The position numbers and the translations under genes are program-made. Positions 48,219 to 59,111 of a stretch of DNA of 64,000 bases are shown piece by piece; position 1 is the first letter of the stretch; each line of letters starts with the position of its first letter. This DNA is from Petrolisthes cinctipes (lineage: Eukaryota; Arthropoda; Malacostraca; Decapoda; Porcellanidae): positions 28,501 through 92,500 of the forward strand of contig JAWQEG010004693.1 in NCBI GenBank assembly GCA_033782935.1, read 5' to 3'. The notes beneath the pieces are model-generated. The model was not told where the DNA came from and did no database searches. It was given only the letters and a program-made list of their open reading frames with translations.

Positions 48219-49041
48219 TAGTCTTTTTGAAATATACTGAGCGCTGAGGCGTTGGCCACTTCCGAGATTTACCTGACTGCTACATTGCCAGATCTCGTCT
48301 GGACAATTATGGGATTAGATCCTCATTAAAAATGACAGCCAGCCCTCACTAACCCACCGTCTGTTCTCTCTCTCTCTCTTTCTCTCTCTCATCTGTTGCC
48401 TATATATCGCTTGCCGTTAACAACAAAACATAAAAGTAAATATTTCCTTTTCTGTTGACACATTATTTTGTATTATGAATGCGACACTTTTCTGAGGATA
48501 TAACATAATTTTTCGTTTGTTTCGACTTTTATTCCTCACCACCACTGCTCGCGATGGTGCAGTGATAGGTCCTCTATTTGCTTTCTCTTCTAAAAAGCAC
48601 TTATTTACATTATAAATAAGTTCTCTCTTTCTCTACTATGTAAAACATGAGAGCGAGTAGCAGAGGTGCTGCTCCATCTTGAGTGACAGCCAGAGGAAAA
48701 GTGACGGTAGTGACCTGAGTTGACAGGTGGAACTTACACACTTATCCCTGAGTACACTCACCCTAGGTGCACTGGCAATGTCTGAAGAATATTCTACCCA
48801 GTGTTGTGATACATATATATATTATCATTGTTAATATGAGAAGTGAATGATACTTTCATATACCTACATGGCCTTAGTAGTGAAGTAAATGTATACTCAG
48901 TAATTTAGACTAATTTAGCATTAGTAAATAGCTGATATGAGAGAGTGAGTGAAGTGTATTGGTCTGATTTGGCAGCATTGCGGGAGGGAAAAACATCGAA
49001 ACAGCCAACGCCTCAGCGCTCAGTATATTTCAAAAAGACTA
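48219..49041. mobile_element. TA-flanked 823-bp MITE absent from copy B
   Basis: A 38-bp perfect inverted repeat starts TAGTCTTTTTGAAATATACT at 48219 and ends at 49041, with TA at 48217-48218 and 49042-49043. Copy B at about 34443-34460 shows the uninterrupted TTGTTAC-GAGTTGTTGG site (TA now GA). Interior: a (CT)n run at 48363-48390 and no transposase ORF. Confidence 0.94.
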
Positions 49042-49049
49042 TAGTTGTT

Positions 49050-50890
49050 GGATATTCTATGCCCCGCTCCACCAGCAGATGGTGCTCCGCAGGGCCTCTC
49101 TCAATATTATTAAACACTATAATCACTTGTAATACTCATATCATCTGTGTCATAACACTCAGCGAACAGATGTGTTTTCAGTCTTTTCTTAAAAATCGTG
49201 CAATTTTCACTACTTCGGACATTTAATGACAATCCATTAAAGAGCCTTGGTGCACACCTTTCAAACACTCTGAAACCCATTGTTTGATTACTCCGTGGCT
49301 CATTTAACCTGTATTGTTCATCACTATGCCTGAGTTCCATTGAGGAATTTACTTGTAAACCTCTTAAAAGATTTGTCAAGTACTCCGGTTTTCCAAATTT
49401 TAATGCTGGGAATGTTAGAAGACATATCTTGTACACAATCCTTGCCTTTATTGGTAACCAATGTAAGTCAATGAGTGCTGGAGTTATCCTCTCACGAGAT
49501 GGAAGACCTTTAATTAATCTTGCTGCTCTGTTCATTACGTTTTGCAATTTTCTTAACCGATAGTCTGGCAAACCATAATATAGGGAATTGCAGTAATCCA
49601 GTCTGCTTATGACATAATTATGAAGAAGCATCTTCACGGTATCCTGATCTAAATATTTTCTAACAAAAGCAATGTTCCTCAAGTGGTAACCAGAAACTTT
49701 TACCACTTGATTAATTTGAGCTTCGAAAGAGAGATTTTCATCTAGCAGCACTCCTAAATCTTTCACTTTGTTTCTTACATCCAGTGTACTACCATACACT
49801 CGTAAGCTTGAGATATCTAATCTTCTAAGATTGGTCTTCTTTCCAACGACCAAACACTAAGTTTTACTTGGATTTAGCTTGAGTTGTTTTAAATCCATCC
49901 AATCCTTAATATCGGACATAATAACACTCAAATTCACCTCTGCATCCACCACATTATTTATAGATATATATAATTGTGTATCAGCAAATAGTTTGAAGTT
50001 GGCACCATGTTTCTCTAGTATATGTGATAGTTTGATAATGTAGATACAGAAGAGAATAGGACCCAATACACTCCCTTGAGGGACTCCTCTTCACAGGAGT
50101 TTATTTCTTGAAAAAGATTTCCCAACCTGTACACAATATGTTCTATCTTTTAATTAAATAACTTTCCAGATAGACCAGTACATTCCCCTCAACACCTATA
50201 GACTTTAAATCATCTAGGAGTATACTATGTACTACTGTGTCAAATGTAACACTCAAATCAAGCATAATAAGAACACTACACTTTCCTTCATCCATTAACA
50301 CCATTAGGTTATTTACTACAGTACATAGTGCAGTCTCAGTTGAGTATAGCTGCCTATATGCAGACTGACTATCAGGTATAGCCTTCACCTTATTCAAGTG
50401 ATGCCATAACTGATCTAAAATTACATTTTCAATCACTTTCGATAAAATGTTCAGATTTGATACTGGTCTATACGAACTTAGACTCAGAGGCTTTAGGTTG
50501 CCTTTTACAATAGGCTTGATAATAGCCAATTTCTCACTCTCTGGAAAAAGGTTGTTATCAAAACTTAGTTTAATAATTTGCAGGAACACTTTAAAAATGT
50601 CGTCTACATTTTTACTCGTTATAACATCCGATACAGGTAACGGATCATTATCGCAATGAGTTAATTTCACTCGTTGTACAATTTCTTTCATCTTGGTCAT
50701 ACCGATGTTTTGAAAGTAAAGTAGTTTGCTCTCAGACATTTGAGTATGTCTATGCATCACATTCAAACCACTTCCTGGAAAGCTTTCCACTATAGTTGCT
50801 ATTTTATTGTCAAAGAATTCTAAGAATTTGTTTGCAAGTACTTCATCAGGATATCCTTCAGGCAACCTTGGCTTCTTTTTATTACCAGTT
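49050..50890 (-). pseudogene. CR1/L2-like retrotransposon RT, copy C, longer
   Basis: Minus strand from 50890: PRLPEGYPDEVLANKFLEFF, LKPLSLSSYRPVSNLNILSK, DSQSAYRQLYSTETALC, MLDLSVTFDTVVH, then a frameshift, GVPQGSVLGPILFCIYI, KLFADTQLYISINN, a stop (NPSKT then TAG at about 49857), and a long C-terminal frame to 49110 with RAARLIKGLPSRERITPA. The second catalytic Asp of FADD is missing. 5'-truncated at a (TA)n tract. Confidence 0.87.
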
Positions 50891-50897
50891 GTAACAC

Positions 50898-50899
<2 letters not shown>

Positions 50900-50963
<64 letters not shown>
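50900..50963. repeat. (TA)n microsatellite
   Basis: Pure TA tract at the truncated 5' end of the preceding retrotransposon. Confidence 0.95.
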
Positions 50964-50966
<3 letters not shown>

Positions 50967-51129
50967 GGGTATTTACGGGTGATAGGGTAAGTTTTTTATA
51001 TAAGATTGTACATACATAGTAGCCAGTACTCATGCATATGCCCATATAAAGTGTAAAGAAGAGGAAGAGACTCTTTATAAGTGAAAATGGTGATCAGAGT
51101 AAGGTAGAGATTGATAAGATAACTTGAGG

Positions 51130-51581
51130 ACAGTTTAGCAAAAGTAACGAAGTACTGTACTATGCAGATGAGCTACTTCGATTCCCAGGAGATGATGGAT
51201 TACTGGATATAGATGTCACATATGATGGTAAGCTTCATTGTTATGTTATGCAAGAAATACTATATGCAATTTTGCAGAAAGACATGAATTTCCTAATACT
51301 GTACTTCGGTGTACTGTTCATCCACAATACTGTACAGCAAATACTGCCCAAAGGTCAAAAGCCTTGGCAAATCCACATTGGATTTTGCTGTAGCCCAAGC
51401 AATTATCTGTTATAATGTTGGTTATAAAGCAGGATTTCTAGCTGAAGAATTGGGCATCAAGAATGACAGAATGCAAATAACATTGCAGGATATGGACAAA
51501 GAGAGGGAGCAAGCAAGAACATCAAAGCAAAGAAAAAAGAGAATACAAGCTGATCCTCATTATGGTGCTGGAGAGCACTAA
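51130..51581 (+). pseudogene. Mutator-like transposase-domain fragment
   Basis: GDDGLLDIDVTYDG (before a GTAAGC at 51230) and, further on, SKYCPKVKSLGKSTLDFAVA, QAIICYNVGYKAGFLAEELG and QERAR-like KEREQARTSKQRKKR with a final DPHYGAG. The order and wording match my memory of a Mutator-like transposase domain found in many invertebrates, where DISVSYDGTW and SKYCPKC are near the start and a KRR-rich D-x2-Y-x-G end closes the protein. The middle is missing. Assignment is by recall and moderate. Confidence 0.5.
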
Positions 51582-51589
51582 ATGCCATT

Positions 51590-52310
51590 GTCTAGAAACA
51601 TTACTGAAGGTTGGAAAGTGGCCCATCCCTGGTTACAAAAAACCCAACCTGATGATGTATTATTTTCAAGAATGCCCCAGGGGTGAGGTTACAGAACCGG
51701 TAAAGGCCTTTTTTTTTTCTGTATATACAGTACCATATATAGTACCATATGCACCTAATTACTGGAAACTATTGTTTTGTGTTGTGTAATGATTAATTTA
51801 TAAATACTAAAGCAGATATTATCATAGAAACAACTCTATCTATTGCAGCAAGGGAGGAAAACACTTAGATAAACTTTGACGCTCATTTCCCGAAAACTTG
51901 TTTTTAGCCAAAATATTACCATACAAACTGCTACTGCTTAGCCATTTCTTCAGTTATTTGCATGATTTTGTTTTTATTTGAAAGCTAACTATATCATCTT
52001 TATTTGCAAGTAGGATTAGTGCTGTAAGTTGAATATTTTCTTTTCTAGCAATATATATGTTTCCTCGTACAGAGAAAAACGGAGAAAAACGCAGTGGAAC
52101 ATATTGTGCGATTATTCAGAACAAAACCGTTGCACCTATGCAAATAATATTACTTGCAATTTACAATCATATCAAGTATACTTGGCAACAAAAACCTCAA
52201 AGGAATTACTCCAATATCTCCAGAGTAGTAGCGAAGTAAATACCGTCGTATTTTTGAGCACCGAGAACACATTTTATTATATTACTCTAATAATTATGAA
52301 TAGAATTCCA
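51590..52310. other. AT-rich stretch, no gene assigned
   Basis: Short open frames only, none with recognisable motifs. Confidence 0.35.
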
Positions 52311-52321
52311 TGAAACTATAT

Positions 52322-53260
52322 CTATATCTTAGTATACATCTTCACCACCTTCACTAAAAAAATGAGCTTCCTAGCTCTACTAGGAAAAAAAAAAGTTCCG
52401 ACTGTTGGATTGTCATTAAAGCCACCCTTTGACCGAACAGCAGAGAAGAACAGCTCTAAATGATCCTGGCTTAACTTATACGTCTGAAGATACTTCAAAG
52501 AGGCTTTCTCGCTGGCTACGTACTGTTCAAAGATTTCTTTCACTGAATTAATGTTTATCAAAAAGCCAAGGAATCCTGTTTTCTTCCTAGCATGTCGGTA
52601 CATCAGCTCATCATTATCATTTTTCAGTTCAAGGATGTATCTTTCAGCTTCACCTAGTACTGACATCCACGTTTCTAAATTTGTAAGTCTCATGGGTGCT
52701 TTAGAGCCTTTTCCTAGAGGGTTTCTTGAATTCAGCACATCAAATAACTTATCAAAAACTCTCAAAAATTTTACAGTGCCCTCACTACCTTTAAACTGAG
52801 GCAGGTGAAGTTCTTCATTGCAGAATTCAATAGCGTCTGCCACACTTGAGCTGATCACTTGGGCAGCTAAGTTCACTTTCATTTTCTGTTTCTGCCATTG
52901 GATGTGCGAATTTCTTATTTTGTTTGCTAAGTGTAGGCCTTCCGATTTCTGAATGTGGTGAAGGTGTTCAATATAATGCCATGAAATCATACTTCCTTCA
53001 CTGTCTCTGAATTTTACAGTTGCAAAAGTATTTCTATCAAGCTTTAGCATATGGCACACATCGAGAATAATATTCACCTTTTGTTCAGGGTTAGATGGGT
53101 GTGGAAAAGATGACAAAAACTTTGGTACACTTAGATCACAACCAAGTTCGTTTATCATTGCAAAGTTGCAGGAAGGACCATCACAGGTTACTGACACAGT
53201 CTTAATTCCCACATCATGAAGTCGGTGAAGACTTTCTTTAATAATATTAGCTCGTTCCAT
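52322..53260 (-). pseudogene. P-element/THAP9-type transposase, C-terminal two thirds
   Basis: A 312-codon frame: KESLHRLHDVGIKTVSVTCDG, NIILDVCHMLKLDRNTFATV, a long middle with SRNPLGKGSKAPMRLTN, ARKKTGFLGFLININSVKE and YKLSQDHLELFFSAVRSKGG, then a shifted end (TFFFPSRARK after a poly-T run near 52385-52395). These are hallmark blocks of P-transposase/THAP9 proteins, including the catalytic CDG region and the DHLELFF motif. The N-terminal THAP finger and first part of the RNase H fold are absent; a TAA lies just upstream of the Met. Probably a dead 5'-truncated copy. Confidence 0.85.
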
Positions 53261-53269
53261 GTTCGTTTA

Positions 53270-54100
53270 CCTCACAACAATTTGCAGTGAGTTATCAGTC
53301 ATGCATAATCTTGTTCTGGCATTTAAATACCTCCAGTAATGCACCTACTCAGCATAAAAGTAATATATCAGGAAAACATGAAAAAACTCATAATTTAGAA
53401 TTTTATTTATGCATATTGTATATACTTGACAGTGTTAAAGATGATCAACAGTACTTACATATGAAATGATATCCCATTTTCTCCTATTCTTACATCCATA
53501 TGCTACACAATATACCATGTTATAGTTCACTCAGCTGATAATTATGTCCCGCTTGTAACAAACACGACCCACGTCACGACTGACATAAGCCAGTTAACAG
53601 GTCAGTGACCGCGAATCGCACTGCCGCGAGCAGAACACTACCGCGTACAACCTGTGACTAGGGCACTTGAAGATGTCCGCCACGGCCATCAGCGCCGTCA
53701 GTGGCGGGCTTCAGGAACTAACGAGACTGGCAAGGGGGTGGGCCAGTCCACTTGTATACAGCAGGTCAGTGATCCCCTCTTTAAAAAGCAGCCGTCGACG
53801 ATATTGGACAGTGATTAGTGCTGAGAGAGAGATGGTGAAGAAGGACCTCTTGCCTGTACCATAAGTATTTGTTGTCCATTTGTTTACTGTTCCTCATTCC
53901 ACTTATAGTTACAGCTGGACAGTATTTTTTGGTGTTTAACATGTTTTGTGATTTGTTTTCAGTGTATTTTTGTATGAATATTATTGTAATTTTGTGTCCT
54001 AGCATATCCTATTATATACGTAGTGTGTGTGTTTTGTTAGGTAGTGTGTATGTGTGTGTGTGTGTTTTGTTCCGTATTGGGTAGTGTGTGTGTGTGTTTT
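53270..54100. other. Spacer including (TG)-rich tract
   Basis: 53520-53860 is less AT-rich than its surroundings (GCCGCGAGCAG...), with an open frame (53667-53864) of unknown meaning. (TG)n from 54020. No gene identified. Confidence 0.35.
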
Positions 54101-54104
54101 GTTA

Positions 54105-54925
54105 GACGATCAACATGTAATGATGTTTGTTACGTTGAGTCAGGGTATCCACCTTTGTGTGAATTGGTCAAACTTAAGCAGCATAAGTTCTTCCGGACCA
54201 TGTGGCAGGAGCGTTCAGGGTATGATGACAATCCCTTGATGTTCGTTATCGGAGTGGTCACTGATTCGAACACAGTGACAGGGAAGGCTATTGGAGAGTT
54301 CCTGCAGCGTGATCCGGGAAATTTGGACTGGGTGAGGCAGGACCTAATTGATGGCATTATTAACAGCAATTCATCAAGACGTAATACTTACAAGAGCATC
54401 AACTCTGAGTTTTCACTCCATTATGTATATAGAGAAAGACACACAATTAGTGAGATACAAAGATTATCTTTTACGAAGTTCCGTGTGAGTGGACACAACT
54501 TGGCGTGTGAGACTGGGAGATGGAACAGGAGAGGTAGAGGCCGTTTACCTCTAGAAGAACGAGTGTGTAGTTGTGGTCAAGTACAGACGGAACGGCATGT
54601 GGTACAGGAGTGTCCACTCACATGGTACATCAGGGATAGGTATAGATTTAGTAGTCTAGAAGAATTGTTTTCTGAGATGTATGAGCCAATGGTAGTGTGC
54701 AAAATAATTCATGAAATTTTGTCTATTTATTGTTAAGGTTATGTTTTAAGGGTGTTTAGTGTTTGGGTATAGATTTAAGAGTATTTATTGTATTTAGTGT
54801 TGGACTACAGTTTCGTGCCAAGATAATGTTTTCTGATTTATATGGCACTTGTAAATATATCTATTTTGTATGGTGATGTAATGATACATTGAGCTGTGAT
54901 CAATAAAAATATCTATCTCTATCTA

Positions 54926-54930
<5 letters not shown>
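54105..54930 (+). pseudogene. Non-LTR retrotransposon C-terminus and 3' tail, 5'-truncated
   Basis: 54180-54736 reads KFRVSGHNLACETGRWNRRG, GRGRLPLEERVCSCGQVQTE and RHVVQECP, the Cys-rich end of an RT ORF, stopping at 54737. The tail ends in AATAAAAATATCTATCTCTATC. The first residues of the long open frame are translated (TG)n and not real coding. Confidence 0.75.
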
Positions 54931-54959
<29 letters not shown>

Positions 54960-55020
54960 GTTAGGTAGTGTGTCTGTGTGTGTGTTTTGTTAGGTAGTGT
55001 ATGTGTGTGTGTGTGTTTTT
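54928..55020. repeat. (TG)n with GTTTTGTTAGGTAGTG interspersed
   Basis: TG tracts separated by TTTTGTTAGGTAG; the same motif recurs at 54025-54105. Confidence 0.8.
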
Positions 55021-55344
55021 TTTTTTTCTTTTATTACTGTAATTTGTCTGTGTTAAATGTTTTCATTGTAAATATATTAAGGTAATTTTATTTACTGTGA
55101 TAGGGGTTGTGATTTGTAAATATTGTTGGTTGTGTTGTGATGGGGTTGTAGGTTGGTTAGTACACAATGTCGACCTCCTTCTCCCCTAAGAGACACACAC
55201 ACACACACACACAGTTTACAGCATCAACGTGTTTTATAGTAATTGGGTCTACAGTAGAGGCTCCCTTTTGACCAAGATTTTTCTAAATATTTTATTTGTC
55301 AGATCAATTGCCGTTGCTTGGTCATTTTTCCGTTGATGTAACAG

Positions 55345-55345
55345 G

Positions 55346-55436
<91 letters not shown>
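55345..55436. repeat. Poly(A) followed by (TA)n
   Basis: About 29 A then about 31 TA units, typical of a retrotransposon tail expanded into a microsatellite. Confidence 0.95.
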
Positions 55437-55440
<4 letters not shown>

Positions 55441-55546
55441 GTTTTTCTCTTTGCTAAGATTAACAGAGAGAATGGAGAGTGGTAGGTTAATATGATGTAC
55501 AATTGCCAGCACTTATAACTGGTACAGGAGAGGTTAATATGATGTG

Positions 55547-55758
55547 CAGTCGGCAGCATAAATTCGCGTCCATCTCATGTACTTAATAATATTAATTTGA
55601 CCAGATAGTTGCATTCTGAACCAGTTTTTATTCCAACAACATACGTAATTTACCATATGAGAACTATATCTGTCATCTCTGCATTAAAATTGTATTACAA
55701 CATTACTATAGCTAATTCATACGCAGGTAGAAATGAAGCGAACTTATGCTGCCGACTG
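55547..55758. mobile_element. CAGTCGGC-type mini-MITE (212 bp)
   Basis: Ends CAGTCGGCAGCATAAATTCG and the complement of CAGTCGGCAGCATAAGTTCG. Right flank TA (55759-55760), left flank TG. Shares its first nine bases with the 473/475-bp elements. Confidence 0.82.
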
Positions 55759-55760
55759 TA

Positions 55761-58040
55761 CACTCTCCCAAAAAAGTATGGGCATTGGTGGCTGCTTATA
55801 CTGTTGAACTTTTCTCTCCTTTGGGCTCCTCCGATCACAATCTTATTTCAGTATCCTGTCCTATCGCTCCAATAAAACCTTTAGACCCTCCCAGGAAGCG
55901 GCGTCTGTGGCATTACAGCACTGCCAACTGGGATGATCTGAGGCAATACTTTCATAATTTCCCATGGAATGATTTTTGCTTTCGTGGCCGGGGTTCCTCT
56001 GAGTGTGCTGCACGCATCACAGAGGTGATCCTCTCGGGCATGGAGGCATACATTCCATATTCTTTCCCTCTTACTAATTCACGAAATTCTTGGTTTAATC
56101 ACGCTTGTTCTACTGCTGTCCACAACAGGGAGGAAGCTTTCAGACGGTATCGACGCCTTCAAACTGATGAATCTCGTGCTCTGTATATTTCTGCCCGGAA
56201 TCGTGCCAAATCTGTTCTCAGACTAGCCAAAAAATCCTTCATCCGTGCCAAGTGCAATGATCTGTCCAACTCTTCCACCTCTCGTTCTTTCTGGCATCAA
56301 GCCAAAAATCTCTCCAGTAACTTTACTTCTTCCTCTTTCCCTCCTCTCATCCTTCCTGATGGAAATGTTGCCATCTCTTCACCTGATAAAGCTGAACTCT
56401 TCTCTCAAACCTTTGCCTTTAACTCCACACTGGACGATTCCGGCTCTATTCCTCCAACTCCGCCCCCCTCTGACTTACTTATGCCTGTCATCAGAATCTC
56501 TTCAAAGGAAGTATTTTCTGCCCTCTCTGGCCTTAACACTCGGAAGGCGTACAGGCCTGATGGGATTCCTCCTGTTGTTCTCAAGAACTGTGCTTCTGTA
56601 CTGACACCCTGCATAGGCAAACTGTTCCATCTATGTCTGTCATCTAACACTTTTCCTTCTAGCTGGAAGTTTGCTCTGATCCAACCTGTTCCGAAGAAAG
56701 GTGACCGCTCCCAACCCTCCAACTATCGCCCCATTCCTTTGACCTCATGTCTATCTAAAGTCTTCGAATCTGTTCTTAACTCCAAAATTCATAAGCACCT
56801 TATTTGTCACGACTTTCTTTCAGATCGTCAGTATGGTTTCCGTCAAGGACGCTCTACTGGCGATCTTCTATCCCTCCTTTCTGATTCATGGTCATCCTCT
56901 TTTCGGAACTTTGGTGAAACTTTTACTGTTGCCCTCGACATATCCAAAGCTTTTGATAGAGTCTAGCACAAAGCTTTAATCTCCAAACTGCCCTCATTCG
57001 GTTTCTATCCCTCTCTCTGCACCTTTATCTCTGATTTCCTTTCTGGCCGGTCTATAGCTGCTGTTGTAGACGGTCACTGTTCTTCTTCCAAGTCTATTAA
57101 TAGTGGTGTTCCTCAGGGTTCTGTTCTATCACCCACCCTCTTTCTCCTGTTCATTAATGACCTTCTTACCTGTACCTCTTCCCCTATCCACTCCTATGCT
57201 GATGATTCCACCCTACACTACTCCACTCACTATGACAACCGACCATCCCAGCAGCTCCTCTCTACATCACGTGATGATGCAGTAGCACGCCTGACTTCTG
57301 ATCTTTCCCTCATCTCTAACTGGGGCAGAGAGAACCTTGTTGTTTTTAATGCCTCTAAAACACAGTTCCTTCATTTTTCTACTCGTACTAATCTTCCTGA
57401 TGACTATCCCCTCTCCTTCAATGACACACAACTTAACCTTTCCCCCTCTCTTAATATTCTTGGAGTCTCTTTCTCTCATACTTTCTCTTGGAGAGATCAC
57501 ATTACTTCTCTTGCTAAAACCGCCTCAAAGAAGTTAGGTGTGCTGCGCAGATTCCGTGAATACTTCACCCCCTCACAGTTGCTGTCTCTGTACAGGGGTC
57601 TCATCCACCCCTGTATGGAGTACAGCTCTCATGTGTGGGGTGGTTCAACATTCACAACACTCCTGGACAAGATGGAATCAAAGACTTTTCGTCTCATCAA
57701 CTCTCCTCCTCTTACTGATTCACTACAACCTCTCTCTCTTCGCCGCAGTGTTGCATCACTTTCTCTCTTCTATCGCTACTACACTGGACATTGCTCTTCT
57801 GAACTCTCTCAATGTATGCTTCCTCCCCTCAGGAGAGCATGCAACACTCGTCAAGCCTCTCGTTCTCACCCCTTTTCTGTCCAACTCCCTAATGCAAGAG
57901 TTAACCGGTACTCTCAGTCTTTCATATACACAACTGGTCAACTCTGGAACAATCTACCTTCATCCATCTTTCCACCTTACTACGACTTATATTCCTTCAA
58001 ACGCAATGTGTCTAGGCATCTAGAACGAAATTGGACATGA
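55761..58040 (+). pseudogene. Jockey/I-type retrotransposon ORF2, 5'-truncated, single nonsense codon
   Basis: Starts at the last endonuclease motif (GSSDHNLISV), then a linker, then RT: KAYRPDGIPPVVLKN, SNYRPIPLTSCLSKVFESVL, YGFRQGRSTGDLLSLL, VALDISKAFDRV then TAG (56964-56966) where the family has an aromatic residue, HKALISKLPSFGFYP, SGVPQGSVLSPTLFLLFIND and HSYADDSTLHYS, down to LWNNLPSSIFPPYYDL and stop at 58040. Everything else in about 760 codons is open in one frame, so this is a young copy. The 3' UTR includes CAGATGGGGACAGTGAGCGG and an A-rich tail. Confidence 0.88.
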
Positions 58041-58157
58041 TTTTGGACACTCTGACTAAACCTACGCAGATGGGGACAGTGAGCGGGCCTGTGGCCTTTA
58101 GTCCCCATCTTTTTAATATAGAAAAAAAACAAAAACAAAAACAGTACCTTTGGTTAG

Positions 58158-58159
58158 AG

Positions 58160-58198
<39 letters not shown>

Positions 58199-58266
58199 CC
58201 AGATGATGATAATAGTAACCTGTACCTTTACCCTCCCCCATTTAATTTAAATCAGCGATTACTTAC

Positions 58267-58313
<47 letters not shown>
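58158..58313. repeat. Two (TG)n tracts
   Basis: TG tracts at 58158-58197 and 58268-58313, each followed by GTTCCAGAT and similar sequence, probably a local duplication. Confidence 0.85.
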
Positions 58314-58314
<1 letters not shown>

Positions 58315-58731
58315 CCAGATTGACCACCAACACTGTACAGTACTTCCCCTCTTAATTTTTAATGTGCATTTACCTACTGTGTGTGTGTGTATGTGTTCAA
58401 TACCCTAACCTACATACATCCAAGTTGTGGTACACAAATAATGATGATAATAATAGTAGTAATAATCCAGGTACAGTAGTAGTTTCATGACTAGGTGATG
58501 GTGATACAGTACTTGTCTCTCTCTCTCTTTCAAATGTTTCACCACTGGACATATGCTTCTTGTCCATTACCAGGGCCTAGGTCATTATCAATACACACAC
58601 ACATACATGTACAGTTGTATGCCAAAATATGGATGCACAACAACGTGTGTGAAACATTTACTTGTACTGTACGATTGTCGCTGAAATATTAACATGCAAC
58701 ATAAAACATGATGATCATCATCTATCTCCCT

Positions 58732-59043
58732 TTTGCTTTTATTTCCATAGGTGGTGAGGCTCCAGCACCATTTGCCTTTATTTCCATGGGTGGTGAGGCT
58801 CCAGCACCATTTACTTTTATTTCCATGGGTGGTGAGGCTCCAGCACCATTTGTCTTTATTTCCATGGGTGGTGAGGCTCCAGCACCATTTACTTTTATTT
58901 CCATGGGTGGTGAGGCTCCAGCACCATTTGCCTTTATTTCCATGGGTGGTGAGGCTCCAGCACCATTTGCCTTTATTTCCATGGGTGGTGAGGCTCCAGC
59001 ACCATTTACCTTTATTTCCATGGGTGGTGAGGCTCCAGCACCA
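58732..59043. repeat. 39-bp minisatellite, 8 units
   Basis: Unit tttgcctttatttccatggg(tggtgaggctccagcacca), eight head-to-tail copies. 39 is a multiple of 3 and several of the frames on both strands have no stop, giving long artificial ORFs (FAFISMGGEAPAP; AGASPPMEIK; CWSLTTHGNK). Confidence 0.96.
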
Positions 59044-59111
59044 GTACAAGACCTCTGACAGACAAGGGGTCCAACTTCTAGGTTATATGAACCTTTAGTG
59101 GAGTCATTGTT

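Larger units (their letters stand above)
36738..50168 (+). repeat. Segmental duplication copy C
   Basis: Left part (36738-about 43700) is inverted relative to A; the part from about 38700 is collinear with B. C has the most complete LTR, 13 contiguous fingers and an extra 823-bp MITE. Confidence 0.88.

Noticed and set aside
35685..53260. The THAP finger (36 kb) and P-type transposase (53 kb) as one THAP9 gene
   Set aside because: Both are on the minus strand but in the wrong order (the finger would lie 3' of the transposase), and the THAP gene has its own second exon and stop.
53667..53864. Possible host gene exon in a less AT-rich patch
   Set aside because: No recognisable domain, splice pattern or related copy; kept only as an unassigned spacer.
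54044..54180. CVCVCV N-terminus of a 230-codon ORF
   Set aside because: (TG)n microsatellite in frame with a real retrotransposon C-terminus; only the later part is kept.
58708..59058. 116-codon ORF of MGGEAPAP repeats as a gene
   Set aside because: 39-bp minisatellite with open frames on both strands; no start context or non-repeat coding.
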